The position numbers were made by a program, and so were the translations under genes. A DNA stretch of 64,000 bases from Longispora fulva (GTDB taxonomy: Bacteria; Actinomycetota; Actinomycetes; Mycobacteriales; Micromonosporaceae): contig NZ_JADOUF010000001.1 in NCBI RefSeq assembly GCF_015751905.1, positions 5,146,001 through 5,210,000 of the forward strand. The letters are read 5' to 3'. The first letter of the stretch is position 1; every line of letters begins with the position of its first letter. Positions 1-8,801 of this stretch are shown here, piece by piece. The notes beneath the pieces were generated by a model. That model made no database searches, was not told the DNA's origin, and saw nothing but the letters and a program-made list of their open reading frames with translations.

Positions 1-701
1 TGCCCGTCGTCCCCGAACTCCGCGACCGCCTGCACTGCCCCGTCCTCATCGACAACGACGTCAACCTCGCCGTCCTCGCCGAACGCTGGCAGGGCACCGC
101 CATCGGCGTCGACTCCCTCGTCTTCGTCCAATGGGGCGAACGCATCGGCACCGGCCTCATCATCGACGGCGCACCCTACCGGGGCGCACACGCCGCCGCC
201 GGCGAACTCGGCTTCCTCGACCTCGGCCTGCCCCCCAACGACCCCACCGGCCGACCCGCCGCCGACGAGGGCACCGGCCCCTTCGAACGCCTCGTCGGAG
301 CCGCCGCCATCCACGAACTCGCCGTCGCCATGACCGCCGGCGACCGCGACCGGGACCTGCACGCCCAGCTCACCCGCCCCGGCGAACGCGACATCACGCC
401 CCTGTTCACGGCGGCCGCCGCCGGCAGCCCCACCGCCATCGCCGTCATCGACCGCGTCGCCGCCCGCTTCGCCCAGGGCCTCAGCGCCCTCATCCTGCTG
501 CTCGACCCCGAACAGGTCGTCATCGGCGGCGGCCTGTCCCGCGCCGGCGACACCCTCCTCGAACCCATCCGCCGACAGCTGCGCGGCCGCACGCTGTCGG
601 CCACCAGCCTGCACGCCTCCACCCTCGGCGACGACGCCGTCGCACTCGGCGCGGTCCGCCACGCACTTGACGCCACGGCCGACCGCCTTGCGGCGTCGTA
701 G
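1..701 (+). CDS. ROK family protein (sugar kinase/repressor), 5'-truncated
   Basis: The C-terminal 232 residues of a ROK protein are visible; reading starts at base 3 and the 5' end lies outside the window. The segment shows the ROK core: a DNDVNLA stretch, GERIGTGLIIDG, then GAHAAAGELGF, and near the end VIGGGLSRAG, part of the sugar/ATP fold. ROK proteins are either sugar kinases or, with an N-terminal winged helix, sugar-responsive repressors; the missing N-terminus prevents a choice. The zinc-binding CxCGxxGC motif that normally follows GELGH is absent: here it reads GELGFLDL followed by a Pro/Asp-rich stretch without cysteine. Family assignment is firm, substrate unknown. Confidence 0.85.
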   Translation, partial: PVVPELRDRLHCPVLIDNDVNLAVLAERWQGTAIGVDSLVFVQWGERIGTGLIIDGAPYRGAHAAAGELGFLDLGLPPNDPTGRPAADEGTGPFERLVGAAAIHELAVAMTAGDRDRDLHAQLTRPGERDITPLFTAAAAGSPTAIAVIDRVAARFAQGLSALILLLDPEQVVIGGGLSRAGDTLLEPIRRQLRGRTLSATSLHASTLGDDAVALGAVRHALDATADRLAAS

Positions 702-783
702 AACCGGATCAGTGGCCTGAAGCGGCCGGCGGCCTGGCGCGCTGACCGCCAGCGTGGTCCCGGCCGGAAGGCCCGTCTCCGGC

Positions 784-1395
784 CTAGCGGTCGGCGACCG
801 CCAGGGTCAGACCGAGGACCGCGAACGAACCGGCGAAGGCGCGGCGGATCCACCGCAGTACCCGGGGGCGGGACGTCACGTGGTGGCGCACGGCGGCGGC
901 GAAGACGCCGTACAGCGCGAAGACCACGAACGTGGCCAGCATGAACACCGCGCTGAGTTCCAGCATCCGCTCGACGGAGTGCGGCTCCCCCGCCGGGACG
1001 AACTGGGGCAGGAACGCGAGGAAGAAAATCGTCAGCTTCGGGTTGAGGACGTTGAGCAGCACCCCGGAGACGATCACGCTCACCGCCGAGCGCGGACCCG
1101 GCTCGGTCCGGACCAGCAGATCCGACCTGTCCCGCAAGGTCGACCAGGCCATGTAGAGCAGGTAGACCACGCCGAGGTACTTGACGGCCTGGAACGCCAC
1201 CGCGCTCGCGTGCAGCACGGCGGCGAGCCCCGTGACCGTCGCGACCATGTGCGGCACGATGCCCAGGGTGCAGCCCAGCGCAGCGACCACGCTGGCCCTG
1301 CCGCCCCGCGACAGGCCGGCCGAGAGGGTGTAGAGGACCCCGGTGCCCGGGGTGGCGACCACGATCAGGGTGGTCAGGAGGAATGCGATGCTCAC
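784..1395 (-). CDS. LysE/RhtB family amino-acid exporter
   Basis: A 203-residue polytopic membrane protein with the LysE-family pattern: an N-terminal helix with the TPGTGVLYTL signature (the family's TPGPxxL motif), helices around residues 35-60 and 60-85, then the conserved LLNxLNPK motif followed by FFLAFLPQF. Family members export amino acids or small metabolites by proton antiport. The GTG start at 1395 gives the usual family length. A GGAGG lies almost directly against it, so the start is slightly uncertain. It diverges from the MocR-type regulator at 1424 with 28 bp between starts, which suggests that regulator controls it. Substrate cannot be told. Confidence 0.85.
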   Translation of the reverse strand: MSIAFLLTTLIVVATPGTGVLYTLSAGLSRGGRASVVAALGCTLGIVPHMVATVTGLAAVLHASAVAFQAVKYLGVVYLLYMAWSTLRDRSDLLVRTEPGPRSAVSVIVSGVLLNVLNPKLTIFFLAFLPQFVPAGEPHSVERMLELSAVFMLATFVVFALYGVFAAAVRHHVTSRPRVLRWIRRAFAGSFAVLGLTLAVADR

Positions 1396-1423
1396 CCCTC
1401 CACCCTGCGCGCATAATGGCCTG

Positions 1424-2896
1424 ATGAGCAGGGCCAAAGGCGACGGGATCGACAGGGCCATAACTGCCGGGTCCGACTTCCTCCAGCTCGACATCTCCGC
1501 CGCGCCGGCCGGCCGCCGGGCCGACTGGCTCGCCAGCCAGCTCCGGCGCGCGATCGCCGACGGGCACGTGCCGGTGGGCGCCCGGCTGCCGGCCACCCGG
1601 GCGCTCGCCGCCGACCTGGGCGTGTCGCGCGGCGTCGTCACCGAGGCGTACCAGCGGCTTGTCGAGGACGGGCACGTCGCGGGACACGGCCGGGGCGGCA
1701 CCGTCGTCGTCGCCGCCCCTGTCCCCGCTCCGACGCCCGCGACGCCCGAGCCACGGGCGACGGAACCGTTCACCACCACGCCGGGCCTGGACGTCTTCGA
1801 CGTGCTGCGGGCGGCACCGGCCAGAATCGACATGTCCCCAGGGGTACCGGACCTCGCCGCGTTCCCCCGCGCGGCCTGGCTGCGGGCCGAGCGCGCCGTC
1901 CTGCACCACCTCGCCCCCGCCGACTTCGGCTACGGCGACCCGGCCGGCACCCCCGCCCTGCGCCGGGCGGTCGCCGAATGGCTCGCCCGCAACCGGGGCA
2001 TCGGCGTCGACCCCCGCGACGTCGTCATCGTCGCCGGCGTGTCCCAGGCACTCGGCCTGCTGGCCCAGGCGTTCGGCCAGCACGGGATCGGCCGGGTCGC
2101 CGTCGAGGACCCCGGCTCGCTCGGCGTCCGGCAGCACCTGCGCAACTGGGGGCTGGACACGCCGCCCGTAGCCGTCGACGGCGAGGGGATCCGGGTCGAC
2201 GAACTGCGCGCGACAGGCGCGCCGGCCGTGATGCTCACCCCCGCGCACCAGTTCCCCACCGGGGTGGTCCTCGGCGGGGAACGGCGGCGGCAACTCCTCC
2301 GGTGGGCCGAGGCCGGAGGCCTGGTCATCGAGGACGACTACGACGCCGAACACCGCTACGACCGGCCCCCGATGCCGGCCCTGCGCTCCGTACTCGCCGA
2401 ACACGTCTGCTATGCCGGCAGCGTGTCCAAGCTGCTCGCCCCGGCGCTGCGGATCGGCTGGCTCCTCGTCCCGGCCCGCTACCGCGCGGCCGTCGTCGCC
2501 GCCAAACGCAACGCCGACCTCGGCAACGCCGCCCTGCCCCAGCTCGTCCTCGCCGAGATGATGACCTCCGGCGACCTGGAACGCCAGCTCCGGTTCCTCC
2601 GCCGCCGGCACGTCCGCCGCCGCGACGCGATGATCACCGCGATCGGCACCCACCTGCCGGGGGCCGTCGTGCACGGGGCCGCAGCGGGCCTGCACCTCAC
2701 GGTCACCCTGCCGGCCGGGGTGTCCGACGTCGACCTCGCCGCCCGGGCACTCACGCTCGGCGTGAAGGTGCAGCCACTGTCCTGGCACAGCCAGCGGCCG
2801 GGCCCGGCCGGACTCGTCCTCGGATACGCGGCGAGCCCGCCGTCGGACATCGCGGACGGGATCGCCGCCGTGGGGCGGGCGCTGCGCTCCCGGTAG
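1424..2896 (+). CDS. MocR/PdxR-type transcriptional regulator (GntR wHTH + aminotransferase fold)
   Basis: A 490-residue protein with an N-terminal GntR winged helix (about residues 20-90: RRAIADG...LPATRALAADLGVSRGVV) and a class I aminotransferase-like domain (about 125-480). The PLP lysine is K336 in SVSKLLAPALRIGW, and the EDDYDAEHRYDR segment matches the PLP-contact region. MocR proteins sense PLP or an amino compound and usually regulate a neighbouring gene. ATG 1424 is chosen because it begins just before the conserved region and places the start divergent from the LysE exporter; an in-frame start at 1343 would overlap that gene. The likely target is the exporter. Confidence 0.9.
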   Translation: MSRAKGDGIDRAITAGSDFLQLDISAAPAGRRADWLASQLRRAIADGHVPVGARLPATRALAADLGVSRGVVTEAYQRLVEDGHVAGHGRGGTVVVAAPVPAPTPATPEPRATEPFTTTPGLDVFDVLRAAPARIDMSPGVPDLAAFPRAAWLRAERAVLHHLAPADFGYGDPAGTPALRRAVAEWLARNRGIGVDPRDVVIVAGVSQALGLLAQAFGQHGIGRVAVEDPGSLGVRQHLRNWGLDTPPVAVDGEGIRVDELRATGAPAVMLTPAHQFPTGVVLGGERRRQLLRWAEAGGLVIEDDYDAEHRYDRPPMPALRSVLAEHVCYAGSVSKLLAPALRIGWLLVPARYRAAVVAAKRNADLGNAALPQLVLAEMMTSGDLERQLRFLRRRHVRRRDAMITAIGTHLPGAVVHGAAAGLHLTVTLPAGVSDVDLAARALTLGVKVQPLSWHSQRPGPAGLVLGYAASPPSDIADGIAAVGRALRSR

Positions 2897-2966
2897 CCCG
2901 GTTGTGGAGCGCGGTGGACACAGGCGTGGCGACACCACCACCGACGTGTTCGCGCACGTCGCCGCC

Positions 2967-3075
2967 CGGTCGGTCGCGGCCCAGCCAGAGTGGCCCCACC
3001 CTTCGCTGGCCGGTCAGTCGCGGCCTGCCACAGTGGCCCACCCTTCGCCGGTCGGTCAGTCGCGGCCCTGCCAGG
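2967..3075. repeat. Imperfect tandem repeat, about 42 bp x 2.6
   Basis: Two near-identical copies of about 42 bp (2967-3009 and 3010-3051) and a partial third (3052-3075) share the core CGGTCrGTCGCGGCC followed by GTGGCCCACCCTTCGC (an extra C in copy 1). The partial copy runs across the stop codon of the VOC-fusion gene at 3056. Apart from these repeats nothing is seen between the MocR stop at 2896 and that gene. Confidence 0.75.
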
Positions 3076-3727
3076 TGGTCACGCACGCCTCATTGCCCTC
3101 GGGATCGGACAGCACCCAGAACGCCGGCGCCTCCGCGTCGGACACCAGATGCCCGCCAGCGGCGAGCGCCGCACCGACCCGCCGGCCGGCCTCGTCGTGC
3201 GGCACGCTGACGTCGAAGTGGATCCGGTTGCGCTGCGGGCGCGGCTCGGTCATCTGCTGGAACCAGACCATGGGCCCCTCGCCGAGCGGATCGACGACGG
3301 CGTTGTCGCCGGGGGTGCCCTCCGCGTAGCCGAGCACGGCGCTCCAGAACGGCCGGACGGCCTCGATGTCCATGGCGTCGATCGCGATCTCCAACGCCTG
3401 GACCGGGCGCACGTCGCCGCCGAGCCCGGCGTCGGTGCGCCAGCCGTCCGCTACGAGCGCCCCGGTGACCGCCTCGGCCAACGCGACCTCCCTGGCCCCG
3501 ACCCGCCACTCCCCCGGCGCGCGCAGCGCCAGGATCGCGCGATCGGGGCGCAGGTCGACCCGCAGGACCTCGTCGGCGGCGGCACCGCACGCCGCGGCGA
3601 CCCTGGCCGCGACCGTCGCGCCCTCCGCGAACGACGCGACCCGCACGCAGGCCCGCAACTCCCCCAGGACGAGCCGCCAGCCAAGGCCGGTGACCGCGTC
3701 GGACGTTTCCTGCCGCGTGAGACTCAT
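3056..3727 (-). CDS. Pterin-carbinolamine-dehydratase-like / VOC (glyoxalase-fold) fusion protein
   Basis: A 223-residue protein in two parts. Residues 1-95 resemble the 4a-hydroxytetrahydrobiopterin dehydratase fold (helix, strand with VLRVDLRPDRAILALR, helix with ALAEAVTGAL), but the catalytic H-H-x-E-type histidines are not evident. Residues 105-223 form a glyoxalase/bleomycin-resistance (VOC) domain, with LEIAIDAMD at its start, RIHFDVSV in the middle and WVLSDPEGNEACV at its end. These fusions occur in actinobacteria and their substrate is unknown to me. The ATG at 3727 is taken as the start. The 3' end lies inside a tandem repeat. Confidence 0.75.
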   Translation of the reverse strand: MSLTRQETSDAVTGLGWRLVLGELRACVRVASFAEGATVAARVAAACGAAADEVLRVDLRPDRAILALRAPGEWRVGAREVALAEAVTGALVADGWRTDAGLGGDVRPVQALEIAIDAMDIEAVRPFWSAVLGYAEGTPGDNAVVDPLGEGPMVWFQQMTEPRPQRNRIHFDVSVPHDEAGRRVGAALAAGGHLVSDAEAPAFWVLSDPEGNEACVTTWQGRD

Positions 3728-3858
3728 CCCGCGATGCTCCCACCTCCCACCGACAAAATTCCCTAGGACGGCCCGTTCGGGCGTCCTGCGCGTGATACCC
3801 CGGGCGTAGCTCCGTGGGCGGACGCCCGGGCGCGGCGGGCGGCCTACGCTCCCCGGCC

Positions 3859-5460
3859 ATGGACCCCCGACCGTGGATCATCCGCCGGCTCCGACTCGAC
3901 TTCGCGGGACTCACGGTCGCCGCCGCGTGCGCCGTGCTGTCGCTGACCCCGTCCCTGCTCCCCAGAACCTGGCTGTTCCAGGGCATCGTGACCGGCGTGG
4001 TGGCCGCGATCGGCTACGCCTTCGGGGTACTCGCGAGCTGGCTGGTCCGGCAGACCGCATCGCCGAAGCCCGGGGCCACCCTGAAACGGCACGCGTGGTG
4101 GGAGCTGTGCACCGGTGGCGCACTGGTGCTGGGGGCCGCGGTGGTGGGGCACGCGCGGATCCGGTACCCGGTGGCGGGTGGGTCGGAGGATCCGTGGGCG
4201 CGGGTGGCGCTCGTACCCGTCGGGATCGTGGTCTTTCTGGGGTTGATCCATTGTGGTCGGTCGGTGGTGTGGCTGACCGGGGTCGTGGAGCGGCTGCTGC
4301 GCCGGGTGCTGCCGGCGGGGGTGGCCGCGGCGCTGGCCGTGCTGACCGTGGTGCCGAGCACGGTGCTGGTGCTGCGCGACGGCGTGGCCGGGACGGCGCT
4401 GTCGGTGGCCGACGCGAGTTTCCGCAGCCTGGACCGGGCGGTCACGGGGAGCCCACCCGACCCGGGCTCGCTGATCGGCTGGGACACGCTCGGCGGCAAG
4501 GGCCGCGAGTTCGTCGCGAACACGCCCACGGCAGCGCGGATCGAGCAGGTCACGGGCAGAACAGCGATCAAACCCATCCGGGTGTACGCGGGGCTCGACT
4601 CCGCCCCCACGGCCCGCGACCGGGCCGCCCTGGCGGTGCGCGAGCTGGACCGCACCGGGGCGTTCGGGCGCGCCGTGCTGTGCGTCGCCACCACCACGGG
4701 CACGGGCTGGATCGACGAGCGGGCGGCCGGGGCGCTGGAGTACCTGCACGGCGGGGACACCGCCGAGGTCGCCATCCAGTACTCCTACCTGCCCAGCTGG
4801 CTGTCGTTCCTCGTCGACGGCCGCCGCGCCCAGGAGGCCGGCCGGGAACTGTTCGCCGCCGTGCGCGCCCGCTGGGCCCAACTGCCGCCGGAGCACCGCC
4901 CCAAGCTCGTCGTGTTCGGCGAGAGCCTCGGCTCCTACGGCGGCGAGTCGGCGTTCCTCGGCCCCGACGATGTGCGCCGGCACACCGACGGGGTGCTGTG
5001 GGTCGGCCCGCCGCACGCCAACGCGCTCGCCGGGCAGTACCGGGCCGGTCGGGACCCGGGCAGTACCGCCGCCGCGCCGGTGGTCGACGGCGGACGGGAG
5101 GTCCGGTTCGCCGACGGGCCCGACGACCTGCGCGGCGACTTGTCCGGCTGGGCGTTCCCCCGGGTGCTGTACCTGCAGCACGCCACCGATCCCGTCGTGT
5201 GGTGGGACCCGGCGCTGCTGACCGAGGAACCGGACTGGCTCGCCGAGCACCCCGGACGCGGGGTCCCCGACGGACTGCGCTGGTATCCGGTGGTCACGTT
5301 CTGGCAGCTCACGGTCGATCTGCTCCAGGCGCAGAGCGTGCCGGACGGGTACGGGCACCGGTACGGGCCCTCGATGGTGCACGCCTGGGCCGCGATCGCG
5401 CCACCGGCCGGCTGGACCCCGGCGGACGTCGACCGCCTGGCCGCCACCCCCATCTCCTGA
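3859..5460 (+). CDS. Membrane-anchored alpha/beta-hydrolase (Abhydrolase_9 type)
   Basis: A 533-residue protein with four or so N-terminal membrane helices (roughly residues 12-170) followed by an alpha/beta-hydrolase domain. It matches the two-part actinobacterial Abhydrolase_9_N/Abhydrolase_9 architecture. The nucleophile elbow is GESLGSYG, with Ser356. Conserved features include SLTPSLLPR near the N-terminus and the LQHATDPVVWW stretch near the C-terminus. Substrate unknown; an esterase or lipid-related role at the membrane is inference. ATG 3859 starts just before the first helix; an in-frame GTG at 3814 would add 15 residues. Confidence 0.8.
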   Translation: MDPRPWIIRRLRLDFAGLTVAAACAVLSLTPSLLPRTWLFQGIVTGVVAAIGYAFGVLASWLVRQTASPKPGATLKRHAWWELCTGGALVLGAAVVGHARIRYPVAGGSEDPWARVALVPVGIVVFLGLIHCGRSVVWLTGVVERLLRRVLPAGVAAALAVLTVVPSTVLVLRDGVAGTALSVADASFRSLDRAVTGSPPDPGSLIGWDTLGGKGREFVANTPTAARIEQVTGRTAIKPIRVYAGLDSAPTARDRAALAVRELDRTGAFGRAVLCVATTTGTGWIDERAAGALEYLHGGDTAEVAIQYSYLPSWLSFLVDGRRAQEAGRELFAAVRARWAQLPPEHRPKLVVFGESLGSYGGESAFLGPDDVRRHTDGVLWVGPPHANALAGQYRAGRDPGSTAAAPVVDGGREVRFADGPDDLRGDLSGWAFPRVLYLQHATDPVVWWDPALLTEEPDWLAEHPGRGVPDGLRWYPVVTFWQLTVDLLQAQSVPDGYGHRYGPSMVHAWAAIAPPAGWTPADVDRLAATPIS

Positions 5461-5593
5461 CCCGGCCCGCCCCGTGTCCCCGGCCGGACCGTCCACCGTG
5501 TCCAGACCGGCCGGCGCTCCCACGTCGTGATGGCGGCCCGCCGTCAGGGCGTGACCCGCGGCCGGCAGCCAACCCCGGCCGGGGCGGACGAAC

Positions 5594-6322
5594 TCACCGT
5601 CCTGAGTGGATCCTGGTTCCGACGTCCTCGCCCAGGCACACCGCGCGCATCGCCCCCGTGGCTGCCACGTCGAACACGTGCATCAGCAGGTCCTGCTCGC
5701 CGGCCAGCACGAACGCCCCCGGATCCATCACCCGGATGTCCTTCGCGATCGCCTCGGCGTACGTCAGCTCGGTGAAGCGTCGGGCGTCCGGGGTGGTGTT
5801 CGGGTCGGCGTCGTAGACCCCGTCCACGCCGCGCTTGGCGACCAGCAGGGCGTCCGCGCCCAGCTCCAGGGCACGCTGCACGGACGGGTAGTCGGTGGTG
5901 ACGTACGGCTGGCCGATGCCGCCGGCCAGTAGAACCAGGGAACCATGCTCCAGGTGTCGGATCGCGCGCAGCCGGATGAACGGCTCGGCCATGCTGGTCA
6001 TCGGCATCGCGGTCATCACCCGCACATCCAGCTCGCTGACGCCGGTGAGCGCGCCGCGCAGCATCAGGGCGTTCATGACGGTGCCGAGCATGCCGATGTT
6101 GTCGGCCTCGGCGCGGTCGATGCCCCAGCCCTCGGCCATCCGCCCCCGGAAGTAGTTGCCGCCGCCGATCACGACGGCCACCTGCACGCCCAGCTCGCAG
6201 ACCGAGAGGATCTCCCGGGCGACGTGCGCGAGGCTCGCCGGGTCCACGCCGGCGGTCCCGTCACCCGCCAGGGCCTCGCCACTGATCTTGAGCACGACCC
6301 TGGAATACCGCGACCCGGCCAC
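5594..6322 (-). CDS. pyrH: UMP kinase (amino-acid kinase family), possible second copy
   Basis: A 242-residue bacterial UMP kinase, which makes UDP from UMP and ATP. Seen directly: VVLKISGEAL at residues 9-18, GGGNYFRG at 53-60, DNIGMLGTVMNAL, PMTSMAEPFIRLRAIRHL and the nucleotide segment KRGVDGVYDADP. GTG 6322 is preceded by a GGGGGA ribosome site. The gene lies apart from the usual rpsB-tsf-pyrH-frr block, 43 bp downstream of a secreted hydrolase gene on the same strand. The sequence departs from the usual actinobacterial PyrH style (no long N-terminal tail, GQPYVTTD instead of GMPYFSTD). I infer it may be a paralogue of the housekeeping gene. Confidence 0.85.
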   Translation of the reverse strand: MAGSRYSRVVLKISGEALAGDGTAGVDPASLAHVAREILSVCELGVQVAVVIGGGNYFRGRMAEGWGIDRAEADNIGMLGTVMNALMLRGALTGVSELDVRVMTAMPMTSMAEPFIRLRAIRHLEHGSLVLLAGGIGQPYVTTDYPSVQRALELGADALLVAKRGVDGVYDADPNTTPDARRFTELTYAEAIAKDIRVMDPGAFVLAGEQDLLMHVFDVAATGAMRAVCLGEDVGTRIHSGR

Positions 6323-6365
6323 TGTTCCCCCTTCGGTGGCCGCGCCTCCGGCGACCCGGCCGACT

Positions 6366-7148
6366 TTAGCCGGCCGGATCCGGCTCCGGGAGCGCGCCGG
6401 TGGTCGAGATCGACGCGAGGGCGTGCAGGCTGGCGGTGCCGGGGACGAAGTACCCGTCGTGGCCGGCCACGCCGTCGACCGGCAGCGCCCGGGCCCCGAA
6501 GTACCGGTCCGTCGGGTCGGTGTCGTGGCCGAAGCCGAGGATCGTCGCGTTCGGGATCCGGCTGATCCAGTCATCACCGCTGCGCCCGGCCCACACCCTG
6601 GCCCGGGTGCCCAGGTCCCCGGCGGTGTGCGCGCCCGTCCCGGGGCTGCCGACGAACACCAGGTCGGTGACGGTGGCCGGCAGCGCCGCGGCGGCGTGCC
6701 CGACGACCACGGAGCCGTACGAGTGTCCGACCAGCGTGATCGTGGCGTGCGGGTTCGCGAGGGCCAGCTCGGCGACGTACCCCTCGAGTTCGTGTGCGCC
6801 TACGTCGGCGCGCTCGCCCCGGGCGACGGCGAGGCTGGCGCCCTTCGGGGGCAGGTACCCGAGCCAGGCGATCACGGCGACCCGGGGGTCGTGCGCCTCG
6901 GCCGCCAGCCACCGGGCCCACTGGGCGGGCGCGCGGCGGGTCACCTTGCCGAGGCCGGTCTGGAAGTTGCCGGGCGTGACGCCGGCCCCGGGCACCAGGA
7001 CAGTGATCCGGTCGGCGGTCCGCGCGTCCCCGACGACCTCCGTGACCCGGGTCAGGCCCGGGGACGGGTCAGCGACGGCCTGGGCTGCCGGCAGGACGGC
7101 GACCATGCCGAGGAACAGGACGGCGGAGAGCGCGAGGCGTCGGATCAT
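6366..7148 (-). CDS. Secreted alpha/beta-hydrolase (DUF1023 / Abhydrolase_8)
   Basis: A 260-residue protein with a cleavable-looking signal peptide (RR near the start, hydrophobic core, cleavage around AQA-VAD) and an alpha/beta-hydrolase fold. The nucleophile motif is GHSYGS with Ser143, and LVPGAGVTPGNF marks the oxyanion region. The DUF1023 family is common in actinobacteria and its substrates are unknown. ATG 7148 is chosen because it begins directly before the signal peptide; an upstream ATG at 7187 adds 13 unlikely residues. It is upstream of and probably cotranscribed with the UMP-kinase gene. Confidence 0.8.
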   Translation of the reverse strand: MIRRLALSAVLFLGMVAVLPAAQAVADPSPGLTRVTEVVGDARTADRITVLVPGAGVTPGNFQTGLGKVTRRAPAQWARWLAAEAHDPRVAVIAWLGYLPPKGASLAVARGERADVGAHELEGYVAELALANPHATITLVGHSYGSVVVGHAAAALPATVTDLVFVGSPGTGAHTAGDLGTRARVWAGRSGDDWISRIPNATILGFGHDTDPTDRYFGARALPVDGVAGHDGYFVPGTASLHALASISTTGALPEPDPAG

Positions 7149-7287
7149 GGCCCAGAGGCTGCCCGTCCACAGCGGAGGAACCATCACCCCACGGAGCGGT
7201 CTTCCGGGTAGCTCCCCGGCGGGACGGGCGGGACAAATTATGCGAATCCACCCCGAGTCAGCGCTACGCTAAAGGGAGGAGGCCACC

Positions 7288-7458
7288 ATGAACGACAAGA
7301 CTTCCCGGCAGTCCTACGACAGCACGGTCGACACCGAGCCCTTCCCCGGCGGCGCGCCGACCACGGAACACAAGCGGCGCTCGGAGCACTCGACCGAACC
7401 GGCCGAGGGCCCCGACGAGCCGGAGTACACGGGCGAGGAACCCTCGCGCCAGAGGTGA
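7288..7458 (+). CDS. Small hydrophilic acidic protein upstream of nfeD (56 aa)
   Basis: An ATG with a strong ribosome site (AAAGGGAGGAGG, 7271-7282) opens a 56-codon frame ending at 7458. The product has no hydrophobic segment. It starts MNDKTSRQSYDST and ends in a Glu/Pro/Gly-rich tail, and looks intrinsically disordered. The stop is 47 bases before the nfeD start, so the gene probably leads the nfeD-slipin operon. I do not recognise the family. The ribosome site and G/C-rich third positions support real coding. Confidence 0.6.
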   Translation: MNDKTSRQSYDSTVDTEPFPGGAPTTEHKRRSEHSTEPAEGPDEPEYTGEEPSRQR

Positions 7459-7505
7459 ACGGTGAGAGGCCCCGCGGCGCGGAGCCTCCGGTCCGGGAGG
7501 GTGGG

Positions 7506-8801
7506 ATGCCCCGCCGTCGATGGCTCGTCCCGCTTGTCGTGCTCGTCCTCTGCTGGGTGGGTTGGGCGTACCCGGCGGCGGCCGACACCGGGGCCGTGCT
7601 GCGCACCCGGATCACCGGCCCGATCACCCCGGTCGTCGCCGACCACCTCGCCGACGGGGTACGCGAGGCCGAACACGGCGGCTACCGGGCATATCTCGTG
7701 GAGTTGGACACCCCGGGCGGCCTCGACACCTCGATGCGGTCGATCATCCAGAGCTTCCTCGCCGCCCAGGTGCCCGTCATCGTGTACGTGTCCCCCGCCG
7801 GCGCCCGGGCCGCCTCCGCCGGCGCGCTGATCACCTTCTCCGCCCACATCGCCGCTATGGCCCCCGGCACGACGATCGGCGCGTCCACCCCCGTCGACCT
7901 GCAGGGCGGGAAGATCTCCGACAAGGTGATCAACGACGCCGCGGCCTTCGCCCGGACGGTCGCCACCCAGCGCGGCCGCAACGTCGAGTTCGCCGAACAG
8001 ACCGTCCGCGAGGGCAGAGCCGTCACCGCCGACGAGGCGCTGAAGCTGGGCGCCGTGGACCTGGTCGCCGGCGACCGGGGAGAGCTCCTGTCCACGCTGG
8101 ACGGCCGGTCGGTGGTGCTGGCCGACGGGCGGACGGTGGTGTTGCGCACCCGCGGCGTACCCGTCGTGGATCGTGGTCTGGGCGCACTGCGCTCCGTCCT
8201 GCAACTGCTCGCCGACCCGAACCTGGCGTTCCTGTTCCTGTCCCTGGGCACCCTCGCCCTGCTCTACGAACTGGCCAGTCCCGGGCACCTCGTCAGCGGC
8301 ATCGTGGGCGTGATCATGCTGGTCCTGGGGTTCGTGGCCCTGAGCGTGCTGCCGATCAACACCGGCGGCGTCATCCTCGTCCTCGTCGGGCTCGCCCTGC
8401 TCGTCGCGGAGCTCTACGCCCCCGGCACCGCCGTGTTCGCGCTGACCGGAGCCGGATGCCTCCTGGCCGGCGGGCTGCTGCTGTTCCAGGGGCCGTTCCG
8501 GCTCAGCCTCGCCGTCCTGCTGCCCACGGTGCTCGTGGTCGCCGCCGGGGCCGTCGTCGCCGGCCGGCTGACCTGGGCCGCCCGGCACCGGCCGGTGCTC
8601 ACCGGGCCGTCGCTGCTCGTCGGCCGGGAGGTCACGGTCCGCAGAACCGACGACGGCCGTGGCCGGGTCATGCTGGAGGGCGCGTGGTGGAACGCGCGCC
8701 GCCGCGACGGGGAACTGCGCGTGGGGCAACGGGTGCGCGTAGTCGCCATGGAGAACCTCGACCTCGTGGTCGAGCCGGCCGAGGAGGCCCCTGATGAGTA
8801 G
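7506..8801 (+). CDS. nfeD: NfeD family membrane-bound serine protease (NfeD1b type)
   Basis: A 431-residue protein with a signal peptide (residues 1-29), a ClpP/Clp-like serine protease domain (about 35-220), four membrane helices (about 235-365) and a C-terminal OB-fold domain. The proposed nucleophile is Ser104 in the AASAGAL motif after DTPGGLDTS. In the family it pairs with a lysine. Full-length NfeD with a neighbouring stomatin is the classic arrangement, in which the protease trims stomatin-like partners in membrane quality control. ATG 7506 is preceded by GGGAGGG and directly precedes the signal peptide. The last 8 bases overlap the slipin gene. Confidence 0.92.
   Translation: MPRRRWLVPLVVLVLCWVGWAYPAAADTGAVLRTRITGPITPVVADHLADGVREAEHGGYRAYLVELDTPGGLDTSMRSIIQSFLAAQVPVIVYVSPAGARAASAGALITFSAHIAAMAPGTTIGASTPVDLQGGKISDKVINDAAAFARTVATQRGRNVEFAEQTVREGRAVTADEALKLGAVDLVAGDRGELLSTLDGRSVVLADGRTVVLRTRGVPVVDRGLGALRSVLQLLADPNLAFLFLSLGTLALLYELASPGHLVSGIVGVIMLVLGFVALSVLPINTGGVILVLVGLALLVAELYAPGTAVFALTGAGCLLAGGLLLFQGPFRLSLAVLLPTVLVVAAGAVVAGRLTWAARHRPVLTGPSLLVGREVTVRRTDDGRGRVMLEGAWWNARRRDGELRVGQRVRVVAMENLDLVVEPAEEAPDE

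Noticed and set aside
1343-1423. Upstream start of the MocR gene
   Set aside because: It would overlap the divergent LysE gene and adds residues with no family counterpart.
176-2941. Long minus-strand frame of 921 codons
   Set aside because: It overlaps the ROK, LysE and MocR genes, has no domain content and reflects the high-G+C stop-codon shortage.
3814-3858. Upstream GTG start of the membrane hydrolase
   Set aside because: No ribosome site and no membrane or domain content; ATG 3859 is preferred but not proven.
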